Below, one piece after another: positions 27,912-35,199 of a stretch of 37,814 nucleotides of DNA. Location: positions 1-37,814 of the forward strand of contig CACZHC010000016.1 of the NCBI GenBank assembly GCA_902780865.1, given 5' to 3'. The DNA comes from an uncultured bacterium (GTDB lineage: Bacteria > Verrucomicrobiota > Kiritimatiellia > RFP12 > UBA1067). Position 1 is the stretch's first letter; every line of letters begins with the position of its first letter. The position numbers and the translations under genes are program-made. The notes below the pieces were generated by a model that had not been told where the DNA came from, searched no databases, and saw nothing but the letters and a program-made list of their open reading frames with translations.

Positions 27912-28645
27912 AGGGAAAATTGTTAGCAACTATTGGAATGGCTACTGCGGTCTTCGTCATCTTGGCTGGCGCTGTGTTTTATTTGTCGCATGATCTATCA
28001 GTCTTGTATGAATGTCAGGTTGATTTTCTTTATGAGTTTGACAGGCCATTCAGTGATGTTTCTGGACGAGGGACCCTAAAAGCGAGTGAACATAATCGCA
28101 ATGCCAGATATGAGCAGATTGTAGATAGTTTTAGGCGTGGAATGCGTTTGCTTTCATCAAAAGACGGGATATCCATGTGCCAACGCGATTCCGCCCTTAA
28201 GGGTGAATCCGAGTTGCGTGTCAGAAATGTCCTCTCGTCTGTTCGACTTGATGTCATTGGAATGCCAAGTACGAATTTCGTATATCCGTGCCGTCTTGTT
28301 CTGTCGGATGATGACAGCAGAAGCCTTGATGTTTATGCCAGGTTCTGCATGGATATGGTCAAAGCGCAAGTTGACGAGGAGAACACTATTTCGATTGCGA
28401 AGTGTACAGTTAAAGAGCATCAGATGTTAAAGAAGGCGGAAAGGAAGATAGAGGAACTCGAGAATGCCTCTGTCGAAGATAATGTTGCCTCATCAGTGAG
28501 TGAAGAACTGCGCTTGGCGAAGCAGACAGCCGCGGAGATGAAGAAAAAGATCGAAGAGGTAAGATGCCAGGTGATGTCTACTGGTGGACGGCGTATTATC
28601 TACGAATCGCAGCCAAAGACATCGTGGGTTATCCGACATAAGTAA
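27908..28645 (+). CDS. Single-pass membrane protein with C-terminal coiled coil, unknown
   Basis: 245 aa. One N-terminal TM (LLATIGMATAVFVILAGAVFYL, about 5-26), so most of the chain is outside the cytoplasm. The middle is beta-rich (YECQVDFLYEFDRPF, LRVRNVLSSVRLDVIG), and residues about 165-220 form a charged helix (KKAERKIEELENAS, ELRLAKQTAAEMKKKIEEV). The layout recalls chain-length-determinant or adaptor proteins, but no motif proves it. Translationally coupled to the 862-aa protein by an ATGA overlap, so the two probably act together. Confidence 0.65.
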   Translation: MKGKLLATIGMATAVFVILAGAVFYLSHDLSVLYECQVDFLYEFDRPFSDVSGRGTLKASEHNRNARYEQIVDSFRRGMRLLSSKDGISMCQRDSALKGESELRVRNVLSSVRLDVIGMPSTNFVYPCRLVLSDDDSRSLDVYARFCMDMVKAQVDEENTISIAKCTVKEHQMLKKAERKIEELENASVEDNVASSVSEELRLAKQTAAEMKKKIEEVRCQVMSTGGRRIIYESQPKTSWVIRHK

Positions 28646-28686
28646 GGTCTCAGCAGGGGTTGACCCTTCTGTTGAACTAGTTTTGA

Positions 28687-28692
28687 TATAAT
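28687..28692 (+). promoter_or_regulatory. -10 box of the 484-aa protein gene
   Basis: TATAAT at 28687-28692 in TTTTGATATAATGTG. TTGACC at 28660-28665 is a possible -35 but the 21-bp gap is long. The expected transcript start (about 28699-28700) coincides with ATG 28700. Confidence 0.55.
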
Positions 28693-28699
28693 GTGTAAC

Positions 28700-30154
28700 A
28701 TGAGAAGAATCATAGCATTCGTTGGATTGATGTTCGCGATGCAAGGCATTGCCGGGTTTGAAGTGGATGCTCCGGGAGTCAGCGCGGAGGCATGTCCGAT
28801 GCCAGCCAAGCAACGTGTTGGCGTCTTGCCTACGCCAGAACAGGAGGCGAAGCAAAAAGAGCTTCTGAGACTGGTGAAAGAAGCCGAAGAAAAGGCGCGT
28901 GTACGAGCAGATCGGTTGAGGGCGCTTGAAGAGGCTCGAAGACCATTGATTTATGATCTTCCGCCGGGAAGCAGGTTTGAACTGTTTGGATATGTCATGG
29001 GACAGGTGTGTCAGCCTGAACCGTCCGGGCATATGGTCGTTTACGGGGACAGAGTAAATCGCTATATACCGACATACACTCTACCCAAGAAGTTCCATGG
29101 GATGGGCGATCTCTTTTGCCAGCTCACCCCGACAAGCAGACGGCTCTATTCAATGTCGTTGTCGCGGCGCGATTTCTCCGGGCGCGCGGATCTCATGGCA
29201 GAAGGCCTTGCCGTGCTTGGAGATCTTGGAAAAATGCTTGGACATGAATTGGCTCCGTTCAAGTACGAAGCACCCGACTGGCCGTATTGGCCGTGTGGTG
29301 ATTGGAGCGGTCCGCTCCCAGATCTTTTTGTGGCCGATGAGAACCAATGGGCAACGTCAAAGAATGTATTTGCCGTGTCCAACACGAGAATTGGCGGTGT
29401 CTTTGTCAATGTGAAGCTTGATGTTGTCTCATTTGATCATTTCAACATGTCCATTGTGGTGAGGGATGACTCGTTAGCAAACGAGGGTCAGCGGGAGTTT
29501 GAAGAAGATTTCAAGAAACATCATGAAGGCAAGACGTTTGCAGAGTGGAGCCAAGAAAGTGCGTTTAAACGTTCGCCAGAATATAAAAAGAACCAAAATA
29601 GAGCGTCGCTGCCAGATGACTTTAAGATCGCTGGCCATTTTCTGGGAGAGCTAATGCCCTCGGCCGAGTTCGCCGAACGATTTGGCAAGAGCGTCTTTTA
29701 CATGCGGGAAACCAATACACTGCTCCCCGAGAAATTCCTAGGGGTGTTTTCTCGGATTGGCATAGTGACCAATTCCGTTGGGAGAGTTTCGAGAGTTGTC
29801 CTTGCATCTGACATCATGGGACGTGCGGAGCAAGCTCTTGAGAAATACAAAGTGGCACGAGGGTTCCTGCTCACGCATGGAATTGATGATTACTATGAAG
29901 AGTCTGTTGGTACGATTCAGGAAATTCAGGATTTTTATGAGCCAGATGGGAATTGCTGGGCAGAGCGCGACTTCTGCGCCTTAAAGTGGATTGACAAGAG
30001 CAGAAGCATTTGGATAGAACTGGCATTGCATGTCTCGAAAAAAGATGGCATGAAAATATACCTTGAAGTCAAGCAGGTCGCGCAGGATTCATGGACAGAC
30101 TATCAATGGCGGCGTGGGCTGGATAAAATAAGGAATGGGAAGCGTCAGGAATGA
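28700..30154 (+). CDS. Exported protein of unknown function
   Basis: 484 aa from ATG 28700. An in-frame ATG at 28691 overlaps the -10 box, so it cannot be the start if that promoter is used. The N-terminus MRRIIAFVGLMFAMQGIAG is a signal peptide. A Lys/Glu/Arg helix (EQEAKQKELLRLVKEAEEKAR, about 45-75) precedes a mixed domain with FELFGYVMGQVC, NRYIPTYTLPKKFHGMG, DWPYWPCGDWSG and NVFAVSNTRIGGVFVNVKL. No recognised family. Its own promoter separates it from the two preceding genes, though it probably belongs to the same accessory module. GC content is low relative to the first 24 kb. Confidence 0.65.
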   Translation: MRRIIAFVGLMFAMQGIAGFEVDAPGVSAEACPMPAKQRVGVLPTPEQEAKQKELLRLVKEAEEKARVRADRLRALEEARRPLIYDLPPGSRFELFGYVMGQVCQPEPSGHMVVYGDRVNRYIPTYTLPKKFHGMGDLFCQLTPTSRRLYSMSLSRRDFSGRADLMAEGLAVLGDLGKMLGHELAPFKYEAPDWPYWPCGDWSGPLPDLFVADENQWATSKNVFAVSNTRIGGVFVNVKLDVVSFDHFNMSIVVRDDSLANEGQREFEEDFKKHHEGKTFAEWSQESAFKRSPEYKKNQNRASLPDDFKIAGHFLGELMPSAEFAERFGKSVFYMRETNTLLPEKFLGVFSRIGIVTNSVGRVSRVVLASDIMGRAEQALEKYKVARGFLLTHGIDDYYEESVGTIQEIQDFYEPDGNCWAERDFCALKWIDKSRSIWIELALHVSKKDGMKIYLEVKQVAQDSWTDYQWRRGLDKIRNGKRQE

Positions 30155-30160
30155 CGGAGT

Positions 30161-30189
30161 GTGTCAACAGGCTCTGCCCCCTGTGACAC
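30161..30189 (+). terminator. Hairpin after the exported protein gene
   Basis: GTGTCA (30161-30166) and CAGG (30168-30171) pair with CCTG (30180-30183) and TGACAC (30184-30189), with one bulged A. It starts 7 nt after the stop. No T-run follows, so an intrinsic terminator is uncertain; it may be an mRNA 3'-end stabiliser. Confidence 0.35.
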
Positions 30190-30323
30190 AGTAGAACTGC
30201 GCGGGTGTTGGGGCAGAGGACACAAGGAGACCTAAGGGGCGGAGCTTTTTGATACAGCTCATTGATACAGCTTGGGGCGTCAGCGTTCTCGTGAAACTGC
30301 CCTCCTGTTTAGTCCGACAGAAT

Positions 30324-30347
30324 CGCGGCAGTTTTGCCGCGGTTTTT
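30324..30347 (+). terminator. Intrinsic terminator at the head of promoter cassette copy 2
   Basis: CGCGGC (30324-30329) pairs perfectly with GCCGCG (30336-30341) across AGTTTT. G and TTTTT (30343-30347) follow. The equivalent in copy 1 (25156-25175) keeps the T-run but only a 4-bp stem. Confidence 0.6.
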
Positions 30348-30419
30348 GCTTGTCTAAGGGGACATTTTCCCGCCGCAAAAATTTTTTACGATTTAAGGTT
30401 AGATTTAAGATTCGTTTGG

Positions 30420-30425
30420 TATAAT
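30420..30425 (+). promoter_or_regulatory. -10 box of promoter cassette copy 2
   Basis: A perfect TATAAT (copy 1 has TACAAT), preceded by the tandem 12-bp repeats ending at 30413. It points into the non-coding region 30432-30700 and toward hsdR. Confidence 0.6.
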
Positions 30426-30431
30426 GGTTGC

Positions 30432-30690
30432 GAACTCGGCGACATGGACATGCACTAAACGCGCTAAAAGGTTTTAGCCGTGTAGAACATGTAGAACGTG
30501 TAGAATGATGGAGAAAAGTCGAAAGGTTTATGGCTGGCTGGTCCGCGACGGAAATGCCGCGGAAGGGTGTTCGCCCATGTGGGCATGGCGGGGTATGGCG
30601 TCTTCCAAACAGTGGAAATTAGGTCTGACCTGTTTTCCACTAAAAGTCTTAGCCGTGTAGAACATGTAGAACGGGTAGATTGATGGAAGG
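30432..30690 (+). ncRNA. Candidate structured leader or small RNA
   Basis: It starts at the expected transcript start of promoter 30420. Contents: the palindrome 30463-30478; three tandem 9-bp units GTAGAACAT/GTAGAACGT/GTAGAATGA (30482-30508); stem TCCGCG/CGCGGA (30542-30547, 30558-30563); GCCCATGTGGGC near 30573-30584; a strong nested hairpin GTGGAAA...TTTCCAC (30612-30640) enclosing AGGT-CTG-ACCT; then a second set of three 9-bp units (30657-30683). A 51-codon ORF (30505-30660) spans it but has no ribosome binding site. Whether it is an RNA, a leader or a small gene cannot be settled by eye. Confidence 0.3.
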
Positions 30691-30728
30691 AATTTGCATT
30701 TTAGCCAAGTTGTCAAAAGTATAAATGA

Positions 30729-30734
30729 TATAAT
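30729..30734 (+). promoter_or_regulatory. -10 box upstream of hsdR
   Basis: A perfect TATAAT in ATGATATAATATGC. TTGTCA at 30710-30715 is only 13 bp upstream, too close for a standard -35. The predicted start near 30741 gives hsdR a leader of about 175 nt that contains a short ORF. Confidence 0.55.
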
Positions 30735-30743
30735 ATGCGCTAT

Positions 30744-30899
30744 ATGAAGCTGGGCAGATATAGGGAAAGCAGCAAGCTAGTCGCAAGGTGCGACCGGTCT
30801 GCTCTTTTCGGCTTCACGAAGCTAGACTCTGCCGAAATCCCGCGCATCAAGAAGTCGGCGCTCACCGCCGCGAATCTTACCTCGAAATTACGGGGGTGA
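30744..30899 (+). CDS. Possible 51-aa leader peptide before hsdR
   Basis: The frame opens at ATG 30744 (or ATG 30735, directly abutting the -10 box) and closes with TGA 30897-30899, 15 nt before hsdR. The 51-residue product is basic (MKLGRYRESSKLVARCDRS, then PRIKKSALTAANLTSKLRG). If ATG 30744 is used the message would be almost leaderless. I do not recognise it. It could be a regulatory leader peptide, a small RM-associated protein, or a chance ORF in the leader. Confidence 0.3.
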   Translation: MKLGRYRESSKLVARCDRSALFGFTKLDSAEIPRIKKSALTAANLTSKLRG

Positions 30900-30914
30900 A
30901 GAAGGGGGGGTATC

Positions 30915-33683
30915 ATGTCTAATCAGAATCCAGAGCAGATAGCACGCGACAAGATCGACGCTATGTTGACGGCAGCTGGATGGATTGTACAGGATCACCA
31001 GATGCCAGATCTTGGAGCCGGCCTTGGAATTGCCTTGCGTGAGTATCCAACTGACACTGGGCCGATGGACTATCTATTAATTGTTGATAAAATGCCATGC
31101 GGTCTTATCGAGGCAAAGAAGTTTTCACTTGGATACAGCCTTGCCGATGTTGAGAAACAATCTGAAGAGTATGCCAATGCAAACCTAAAGATCTACGGCA
31201 AGAAGTATTTCATTCGATTCGTTTATGAATCGACTGGTATTATCACGCGTTTCCGTGACCGCAAAGACCCTAAGCCGCGGTCGCGGGAAGTGTTTTCTTT
31301 CTTGCGACCTGAAACGATGCTGGAGATATTGGGTGAGGTCAAATCTCTTCGTGGTCGTCTTTGTGAGGACATTCCCGCTCTTACCCACGGGAATTTGCGC
31401 GATTGCCAGTTTAATGCCATTGTTAACCTTGAGAAGTCTTTCGCTAGCGCCAATCCTCGCGCGCTTATTCAAATGGCAACAGGAGCAGGGAAGACATTCA
31501 CAGCGATAACCTCGGTCTATCGACTCCTGAAGTATGGCAAGGCAAAGCGCGTGCTAATGCTTGTTGACACGAAGCAGCTTGGAGTGCAGGCTCTTGAGGA
31601 GTTCCAGAATTACCAGCCCGTTGGGGAACAATATAAGTTTCCTGAACTCTATCCTGTCCAACGTCTGACATCTTCAAAGATTGACAGTAACGCAAGAGTG
31701 TGCATCTCGACAATCCAGCGGATGTATTCGATACTAAAGGGCCAGGAACTTGATGAGGCAAGTGAAGAGGATTCCGCAAAGTGGCAGACAGGCAAGAATG
31801 TCACAGTAGAGTACAACGCCATGTTGCCGCCTGAGTTTTTTGATTTCTTGATTATCGACGAATGCCATCGCTCCATCTACAATCTTTGGCGCCAAGTTCT
31901 GGAATATTTTGACGCGTTTCTAACTGGTCTTACTGCAACGCCCGACAACAGGACGTTTGGGTTTTTCAAGCAGAATGTCGTGAGTGAATACACGCACGAG
32001 CAAGCTATTCTCGACGGCGTTAATGTTGGCGGCGATGTCTATCTCATTGACACAAAAATCACTAAAGATGGGGAAACCATTTCCTGCGAACAGCAGGTGC
32101 GTACACGCGACAAAATGACTCGTGCCGAGAAGTGGGAGAAACTTGACGATGATCTTCCTTATACCGGCAGGGAACTCGACAAAAAGGTTGTGAATAAGAG
32201 TCAGATAAGAACCATAATAATGGAGTTCAAGAAGGTCTTGTTCACCAAGTTGTTCCCGAATCGGTCTGGCAACCATGTACCGAAGACTCTCATTTTCGCA
32301 AAGGATGATTCTCATGCAAATGACATAGTGGACATTGTTCGAGAGGTTTTTGCTGAAGGCAACGACTTTTGCAAGAAGGTTACATATCAGGCAGAGGAAG
32401 ACCCCAAGAGCATTCTTTCGCAATTTCGCAATGACTACAATCCAAGAATCGCTGTGACTGTAGATATGATTGCGACGGGAACGGACGTCAAGCCGTTGGA
32501 GTGCCTTTTGTTTATGCGTGATGTCCGCAGCGCAAACTACTTTGAGCAGATGAAGGGGCGGGGAACTCGCACGATCGATATCGAGGCGTTGAAAAAGGTA
32601 ACTCCAGATGCGGTTGACGGTAAACAGCATTATGTTCTTGTTGATGCAATAGGTGTGACGTCATCAATGAAGACAATCTCTGGGGCTTTCGAGAAAAAGC
32701 CTGGCGTGTCGCTGAAGGAGCTTCTGGAAAAAGCCGCGCTTTCACAGTTGACAGCAGATGAGGGGTCTTCGCTTGCTGGGCGGTTGGTAAAACTCAATAT
32801 TGTGCTGACAGACGATGAGAAGTTGAAAGTTGCGCAGTTGACAGGCGGACAGGATTTGCAGGTGATTGCCTCTGGCCTCTACAATGCTTTTGATCCTGAT
32901 GCAGTGAAGAACGCTGCGGCAGCCGAGAAAGCGGCAAATCCAACTCTGACGGACGACGAAGCACAGTCTAAAGCCGAGGAGAAATTGCAGAGCGCAGCGA
33001 CGAAAGTCTTCAATGGGACGCTTAATCAGTTTCTTGTAAATGTGCGTAAGGCTCACGACCAGATTCTTGATGAGAAGAACATGGATACAGTAATCAGAAG
33101 TTCATGGGCGATTGATGATGAAAAGGCTTGTAAAGCATATGTTGACGGCTTTGAAAAATATATTCTTGGACACAAGAGTGACGTGTTGCCATTGCAAATA
33201 TACTTTGAACAGCCGTATCGACGCAAGGAAGTAACGCTTGAAATGATTTCGGATTTCCTAAAACTCATGGCATCTGAGAGCGCCCCATATAGTGTCAAGA
33301 TGGTGTGGGGTTCGTACAATAGACTTGGCATCACTGATGAGCCCACTTTCGATGGGTCAGAAGAGGCGGCTATGTTGTCGCTAATTCGCTATGTTTCCGG
33401 CATAGACGAGGCGCTTGTTTCGTTCTCTGCTGTTGTTGACAAGAACTACAAGGATTGGGTGTTCAAATGGAATAAAGCACACCCCTCTAACAAGCTTACT
33501 GATGATGACGCCGAATTTTTGCGTCATGTGCGCGATCATTACAAGACGAGCTTGCATATTTGCAAAGAGGATTTTGATCTAATACCTTTTAATGAATACG
33601 GCGGCTATTTCCGGCTGAAGCAGATTTTCGGTTCGGAGACAAAGGCCGTGATAGAAGAACTTAATGAGGCGTTGGCCGCGTAG
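30915..33683 (+). CDS. hsdR: Type I restriction enzyme, R (motor/nuclease) subunit
   Basis: 922 aa. It cleaves DNA after ATP-driven translocation when the target site is unmethylated. The N-terminal nuclease has the PD-(D/E)xK core DYLLIVDKMPCGLIEAKK (about 51-68). The SF2 motor has motif I MATGAGKT (about 186-193), motif II IIDECHRS (about 311-318), motif III TATP (about 339) and motif VI EQMKGRGTRT (about 544). The C-terminal region (about 620-922) is the helical part that binds the methylase core. The ATG at 30915 follows GAAGGGGGGG; a run of seven G at 30904-30910 lies in the ribosome binding site. hsdM follows after 16 nt, so hsdRMS is probably one operon. Lower-GC codon use than the first 24 kb suggests transfer. 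Confidence 0.97.
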   Translation: MSNQNPEQIARDKIDAMLTAAGWIVQDHQMPDLGAGLGIALREYPTDTGPMDYLLIVDKMPCGLIEAKKFSLGYSLADVEKQSEEYANANLKIYGKKYFIRFVYESTGIITRFRDRKDPKPRSREVFSFLRPETMLEILGEVKSLRGRLCEDIPALTHGNLRDCQFNAIVNLEKSFASANPRALIQMATGAGKTFTAITSVYRLLKYGKAKRVLMLVDTKQLGVQALEEFQNYQPVGEQYKFPELYPVQRLTSSKIDSNARVCISTIQRMYSILKGQELDEASEEDSAKWQTGKNVTVEYNAMLPPEFFDFLIIDECHRSIYNLWRQVLEYFDAFLTGLTATPDNRTFGFFKQNVVSEYTHEQAILDGVNVGGDVYLIDTKITKDGETISCEQQVRTRDKMTRAEKWEKLDDDLPYTGRELDKKVVNKSQIRTIIMEFKKVLFTKLFPNRSGNHVPKTLIFAKDDSHANDIVDIVREVFAEGNDFCKKVTYQAEEDPKSILSQFRNDYNPRIAVTVDMIATGTDVKPLECLLFMRDVRSANYFEQMKGRGTRTIDIEALKKVTPDAVDGKQHYVLVDAIGVTSSMKTISGAFEKKPGVSLKELLEKAALSQLTADEGSSLAGRLVKLNIVLTDDEKLKVAQLTGGQDLQVIASGLYNAFDPDAVKNAAAAEKAANPTLTDDEAQSKAEEKLQSAATKVFNGTLNQFLVNVRKAHDQILDEKNMDTVIRSSWAIDDEKACKAYVDGFEKYILGHKSDVLPLQIYFEQPYRRKEVTLEMISDFLKLMASESAPYSVKMVWGSYNRLGITDEPTFDGSEEAAMLSLIRYVSGIDEALVSFSAVVDKNYKDWVFKWNKAHPSNKLTDDDAEFLRHVRDHYKTSLHICKEDFDLIPFNEYGGYFRLKQIFGSETKAVIEELNEALAA

Positions 33684-33699
33684 AAAAATGGAGTGAACA

Positions 33700-35199
33700 A
33701 TGTCCGCAAAGCAACAGACACAATCTCAGCATATCGACCAGTCCGCCGCTCTTGTCAAGCGCGTATGGAGTTTCTGCAATGTCCTGCGCGACGAGGGTGT
33801 TGGTGCGAGCGATTATCTTGAGCAGATAACCTTTCTCCTGTTTCTCAAGATGGCTGACGAACTCGACCGCGACATGCCTGCTGATTGGAACTGGCAAATC
33901 CTCAAGTCAAAGACGGGCTCGGAACTGAAAGACTACTATGAGAAATTGCTTGCCGCGCTTGGTAAGGAGCCTGGGATGTTGGGTCAGATGTTCATCCAGG
34001 CCAAGAACCACATTAATACGCCCGCTCGTCTGCTCGGTCTGATTGAAATGATCGGACGCGAGACATGGAGTGGAATGAACACCGACCTGAAGGGTGACAT
34101 ATACGAGGAGCTTCTTGCCAAGACCGCAGAAGACAAGAAAAGCGGTGCTGGCCAGTATTTCACAGCACGCGCGCTTATCTCCGTCATTATGCAGTGCATC
34201 CAACCGAAACCAGGCGAAACAATATGTGACCCAGCCTGCGGAACGGGCGGCTTCTTCTTAAAGGCATACGAGTATATTCTTGAGCACTATGCCGATACGA
34301 TGAATGTCAAAGAGAAGCGTTTCTTGAAGACCGAGACCTTCTCTGGTAATGAGATAGTGGCAACAACACGCCGACTCTGTCTCATGAACATGTACCTTCA
34401 CAATATGGGAACACTCGATGGTGCCGTTCCTGTCGAGTTGAAAGACGCACTTGTTTCGTCGCCGTCGAAACTCGTGAAGATTGTAGCGACAAATCCTCCA
34501 TTTGGCAAGAAGACCGCCCAGACCGTCATTAACGACGAAGGCGAGGAATCCAAGGAAAAGCAGTTGTACAACCGACAGGACTTCTGGTGCGAAACATCCA
34601 ACAAGCAGCTGAATTTTGTGCAGCACATTCGCACGTTGTTACGCACTGACGGGCGCGCCGCTGTTGTTCTGCCTGACAATGTTCTCTTTGAGAAGAATGC
34701 CGGCGAGACAATCCGGAAAAAGCTCATGGAAACGATGGATCTCCACACTATCCTTCGTCTCCCAACTGGCATATTCTATGCACAAGGTGTCCGCGCAAAT
34801 GTTCTTTTCTTTGACGCTCGCCCTGCATCCAAGTCAGTACAGACAAAGGAAGTCTGGGTTTATGACTACCGCACGAATGTCCATCACACATTGAAGACGA
34901 ATCCGATGCAGGAATCCGATCTTGCCGAATTCGTGAAATGCTACAATCCCGAGAATCGTCACCAGCGAAAGGAAACGTGGAGCGAGGATAACCCTGATGG
35001 GCGTTGGCGCAGATTCACATATGATGAGATTGTCAAGCGCGAGGGAACCAATCTTGATTTTAAATGGATTAAGGAGAAGACCGATTCAGTCGAGGATGTC
35101 TCGATCGGCGAACTCATGGATGAGTTGAAGTCGCAGCGCGAAGCATACGATACGGCTGTTGATGGACTTGCTGCTGCGCTTGCGGAGGTGGGCGAATGA
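33700..35199 (+). CDS. hsdM: Type I restriction-modification, M (N6-adenine methyltransferase) subunit
   Basis: 499 aa. The N-terminal helical domain (VWSFCNVLRDEGVGASDYLEQITFLLFLKMADE, described here as the HsdM_N segment at about 24-55) is followed by the linker GQYFTAR (about 151-157). AdoMet-binding motif I is DPACGTGGFFL (about 176-186) and the catalytic motif IV is NPPF (about 265-268), typical of gamma-class N6-adenine methyltransferases. Length is normal. The M subunit methylates the site chosen by HsdS and also forms the core for HsdR. Its stop overlaps the hsdS start by 4 bp (ATGA), tying expression of the two. Confidence 0.97.
   Translation: MSAKQQTQSQHIDQSAALVKRVWSFCNVLRDEGVGASDYLEQITFLLFLKMADELDRDMPADWNWQILKSKTGSELKDYYEKLLAALGKEPGMLGQMFIQAKNHINTPARLLGLIEMIGRETWSGMNTDLKGDIYEELLAKTAEDKKSGAGQYFTARALISVIMQCIQPKPGETICDPACGTGGFFLKAYEYILEHYADTMNVKEKRFLKTETFSGNEIVATTRRLCLMNMYLHNMGTLDGAVPVELKDALVSSPSKLVKIVATNPPFGKKTAQTVINDEGEESKEKQLYNRQDFWCETSNKQLNFVQHIRTLLRTDGRAAVVLPDNVLFEKNAGETIRKKLMETMDLHTILRLPTGIFYAQGVRANVLFFDARPASKSVQTKEVWVYDYRTNVHHTLKTNPMQESDLAEFVKCYNPENRHQRKETWSEDNPDGRWRRFTYDEIVKREGTNLDFKWIKEKTDSVEDVSIGELMDELKSQREAYDTAVDGLAAALAEVGE

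Larger units (their letters stand above)
30321..30490 (+). repeat. Promoter cassette, copy 2
   Basis: Near-identical to 25152-25304: hairpin plus T-run, AAAAATTTTTTACG, tandem 12-bp repeats at 30390-30401 and 30402-30413 (first unit GATTTAAGGTTA), TATAAT at 30420-30425, and the palindrome GCTAAAA-GG-TTTTAGC at 30463-30478. Here no long gene follows; instead a repeat- and hairpin-rich stretch of about 260 bp. Confidence 0.85.

Noticed and set aside
30249..30458. 69-codon + strand frame across the promoter cassette 2
   Set aside because: It crosses a terminator hairpin and a promoter shared with a second locus where the frame is not kept.
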